NCBI GenBank assembly: GCA_903822375.1
Contig: CAIJOU010000338.1
Coordinates: 1 to 7,832 of the forward strand
Source of the DNA: Candidatus Hydrogenedentota bacterium
Lineage (GTDB): Bacteria; Hydrogenedentota; Hydrogenedentia; Hydrogenedentales; CAITNO01
Length of the DNA stretch: 7,832 nt
Direction of reading: 5' to 3'
Positions 6,008-7,832 of this stretch are shown here, piece by piece. The stretch's first letter is position 1. Each line of letters opens with the position of its first letter. A program made the translations under genes and the position numbers. The notes below the pieces were generated by a model. It made no database searches and was not told where the DNA came from. It worked only from the letters and a program-made list of their open reading frames with translations.

Positions 6008-7471
6008 TCAATGAAGCACGCTTTCGGGCAGCGTTTCGCCAAAGGGTTTCACCGGGCACGCCGCGTAGAGGGTCTTCAGGTTCTCCGCGTATTCGGGACC
6101 GAACGCCGCATAATCGCGCAGCGCCGTCTCCACGTCCCGTTTTTCCGCCGCGGCATAATTGAGCCGGTTGGCGGGCCTGCCGTCGTTCAGCATCGGCAGG
6201 TCGCTCAACTGCCCCGCGTGGCGTTCCATGATGCGCTTCAGCTTCGCCGCATTCAGAATGGACACGGCGGGTTTCTGGTCGCGGAAGTACCGTACAAACT
6301 TGTCCGAGCCCGTGTTCCAGCACCAGGAGGTGTGGCCCGCGGAGGGCAGCGCCCCGCCCTCATCCATGTAGAACAGCGACCACTGTTTGTCCTTGCTGAA
6401 CGGCCGGTCCAGGTCTTTGGGCTTGTCCTTGGGCTGCTTCTTCGGGTCCAGCACCATCTCGCCGGTGATGACGTACGAACCCTCCTGTTTGGGCTGCACG
6501 TGGATGAACACCTGATCCTTGGGCAGCACGTCCTCGAACACCCTGCGTGCATGCTCGTTCAGCGTGAGCGCGTCGAAGTCGCGGGTGTAGCCCGCCGGAA
6601 ACTTCTCCGGGTCCACCGGGCGGAGCGTGGTGCGCGTCATCGCCTCCATCGGCACCAGCATGTCGCCGGTGGCGCAGGCCACCAGTACGGGGTTGGTGAT
6701 GCGGTCCGTGCAGGACAGCGGGCTGAGCCGGTACCAGGTCTCGTCGGCGAAATCCTTCGTGAAGTACTTGAAGCTCATGTCGGCCAGTTCCGCAACCGAG
6801 CCCAGCACGGGCATCGGTCCCGCGATGACCGCCGGTTTGTCCGGGTAGCCCGCGAGCGCGCCGTTCTTCATGATGTAGTTCAGGTTGTAGTCCCAGTTAA
6901 CCACCGGCACATCGGCGGTGGTGGAGGTGACGGGGAACATTTCCGCGCTCATTTCCAGCGCCATATACCCGCCCTGGCTGCCGCCGTCGATGTGCAGCCG
7001 CGAACGGTCCACAAAGGGCACCCGCCGCGCCCACTCGATGACGGCGCGCGCCAGATTGTTGCCGTTGCCCACCGCAGCATCAATCGGCGACTCGCCGTCC
7101 GCCCCCGTGTAGGCGGCGGTGAACACCACCCACCCCTTTTCCGCCCAGTGCTTGGCGCCGCCCACGTCCTTTTCGTAATGGACATGGCAGAAGGCGGGCT
7201 TCTTGACGCCGGGCTTTACCGCATCCCTGGAAAACACCACCCGCGCGAGACCGGTTTTGGCGTCGCCCTGCACGCCCAGGTAGGGCACGCGCACCGTCAC
7301 GACGCCGCAGCCGCCGTCCTCCTTTTCCGAAACCACCGTGACCGCGCCGTCGAAACCCGACTCGCCGGGCACGGCGCCCTTGGCAAAGGCGGAACACCCG
7401 GCAAGCACAATCAGGCAAAGAACAGCCAGACACCATGCATTGGCGCGCGGCGCGCGAAGGGGTCCTGTCAT
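6008..7471 (-). CDS. Secreted lipoprotein alpha/beta hydrolase (serine esterase/peptidase fold)
   Basis: This 487-residue protein begins with a lipoprotein signal peptide: basic start (R6, R9), hydrophobic core 12-24 and lipobox LAGC with C26 as the lipidation site. It is therefore predicted to be membrane-anchored outside the cytoplasm. The body looks like an alpha/beta hydrolase of the S9 peptidase / acetyl-esterase type. The nucleophile elbow GGSQGG has S165, the acid is probably D270 in TGDMLVP, and the histidine probably H380 in SAGHTSW. About 80 residues between acid and histidine, including a Lys/Pro/Asp-rich segment (342-362), form an unusually long insertion. The ATG at 7471 has GGGAG nine bases upstream (7481-7485). 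It follows the DUF1080 gene by 25 nt and is probably co-transcribed with it. The substrate is unknown; a sugar ester or peptide is possible. The triad assignment is by motif only. Confidence 0.8.
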   Translation of the reverse strand: MTGPLRAPRANAWCLAVLCLIVLAGCSAFAKGAVPGESGFDGAVTVVSEKEDGGCGVVTVRVPYLGVQGDAKTGLARVVFSRDAVKPGVKKPAFCHVHYEKDVGGAKHWAEKGWVVFTAAYTGADGESPIDAAVGNGNNLARAVIEWARRVPFVDRSRLHIDGGSQGGYMALEMSAEMFPVTSTTADVPVVNWDYNLNYIMKNGALAGYPDKPAVIAGPMPVLGSVAELADMSFKYFTKDFADETWYRLSPLSCTDRITNPVLVACATGDMLVPMEAMTRTTLRPVDPEKFPAGYTRDFDALTLNEHARRVFEDVLPKDQVFIHVQPKQEGSYVITGEMVLDPKKQPKDKPKDLDRPFSKDKQWSLFYMDEGGALPSAGHTSWCWNTGSDKFVRYFRDQKPAVSILNAAKLKRIMERHAGQLSDLPMLNDGRPANRLNYAAAEKRDVETALRDYAAFGPEYAENLKTLYAACPVKPFGETLPESVLH

Positions 7472-7496
7472 GCGGCGATACTCCCGGACGTTGAGC

Positions 7497-7832
7497 CTAC
7501 AGTTTCTTCAGGCGCAGATTGCGGTAAGACACCCAGTTGGCGTGGTCGGTCAGGCAGATGAACCCCTTCTTCAGGCGCTCCTTCATCACGTCGTGCTTGC
7601 TGAAATCAATGTCCTGCACCACTTTGCCGTTGAGCGTCGCCTTGTAGTGCGACCCGTCCAGCACCAGCTCAGTCGTGTTCCACTCGCCCTCTTTCTTGTT
7701 GGCAATGCATTTTGGAGCGACCACCTCGTAGATGGAACCCGTCGAAGTGTCCGTAACCGCCTTGATGTCGCTGTCGCCCATGATCTGGAACTCAAACCCG
7801 ATTTTGGACGCGCGCGAGTCGCGCGGCGCCCG
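7497..7832 (-). CDS. DUF1080 (3-keto-disaccharide hydrolase) domain protein, C-terminal part
   Basis: The gene enters from the right edge; its last 111 codons are present and the start lies outside the window. Features of the DUF1080 (PF06439) concanavalin-like beta-sandwich fold are visible in order: GFEFQIMGD, then STGSIYEVVAP, then EGEWNTTELVLDGSHYKATLNGK, a spacer, and the closing GFICLTDHANWVSYRNLRLKKL-type strands (the stop is at 7497-7499). The family includes 3-keto-glycoside hydrolases and many secreted proteins expanded in Planctomycetes, Verrucomicrobia and related phyla. It ends 25 nt before the hydrolase gene on the same strand, so the two probably form one operon. Whether it has a signal peptide or other domains cannot be seen. 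An internal ATG at 7781 is not the start, because the family sequence continues upstream of it. Confidence 0.85.
   Translation of the reverse strand, partial: RAPRDSRASKIGFEFQIMGDSDIKAVTDTSTGSIYEVVAPKCIANKKEGEWNTTELVLDGSHYKATLNGKVVQDIDFSKHDVMKERLKKGFICLTDHANWVSYRNLRLKKL

Noticed and set aside
5996..7561. 521-codon open frame on the plus strand opposite the lipoprotein hydrolase
   Set aside because: It is antisense to a gene with a signal peptide, catalytic motifs and a ribosome binding site. Its composition (rich in His, Arg, Gly, Val) is typical of the shadow frame of GC-rich DNA, and it runs into the DUF1080 gene.

Overview
This 7.8 kb window is GC-rich chromosomal DNA from a Gram-negative-type bacterium. 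The gene mix suggests the Planctomycetes / Verrucomicrobia / Lentisphaerae / Hydrogenedentes neighbourhood. It holds a BlaI-type repressor overlapping an M56 (BlaR1-type) membrane protease, a DUF1080 (3-keto-disaccharide hydrolase) protein next to a lipoprotein alpha/beta hydrolase, and intergenic palindromic repeats. The phylum is an inference from gene content, not from any marker gene.

Layout, left to right. (1) 1-65, minus strand: the first 21 codons of an unidentified gene with a hydrophobic start. (2) 248-2199, plus strand: an oppD/oppF pair, the two ATPase subunits of a peptide/nickel-type ABC importer. They overlap by one base, and no permease or binding-protein gene adjoins them inside the window. 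(3) 2200-2363: a C-rich, G-poor stretch with a 9-bp tandem repeat (possible Rho-dependent termination region), then a strong sigma70-like promoter whose -10 box lies inside a symmetric double operator. (4) 2364-4455, plus strand: a BlaI/MecI-family repressor and an M56 metallopeptidase overlapping by 14 bp. The protease keeps its membrane and HEXXH parts but lacks a penicillin-binding sensor. It ends in a long Ala/Pro/Lys/Glu-rich linker and a short segment that looks like outer-membrane beta-barrel strands. (5) 4456-4528: stacked GC hairpins between convergent genes. (6) 4529-5632, minus strand: mutY, an intact adenine DNA glycosylase with all diagnostic residues. (7) 5633-6007: a non-coding gap holding a nested, inverted pair of REP/BIME-like palindromes placed just upstream of mutY. 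(8) 6008-7832, minus strand: an operon-like pair, the 3' part of a DUF1080 protein followed 25 nt later by a secreted lipoprotein alpha/beta hydrolase.

How the parts work together: the repressor probably binds its own promoter, and the membrane protease probably relieves repression when it senses an unknown envelope signal. The OppDF pair would energise an importer whose channel lies elsewhere. The DUF1080/hydrolase pair looks like an envelope or periplasmic carbohydrate/ester-processing unit. MutY is housekeeping oxidative DNA repair. The most unusual items are the barrel-like C-terminus on the M56 protease, the two-site operator with 21-bp centre spacing, and the ~195-bp nested palindrome at 5682-5876.
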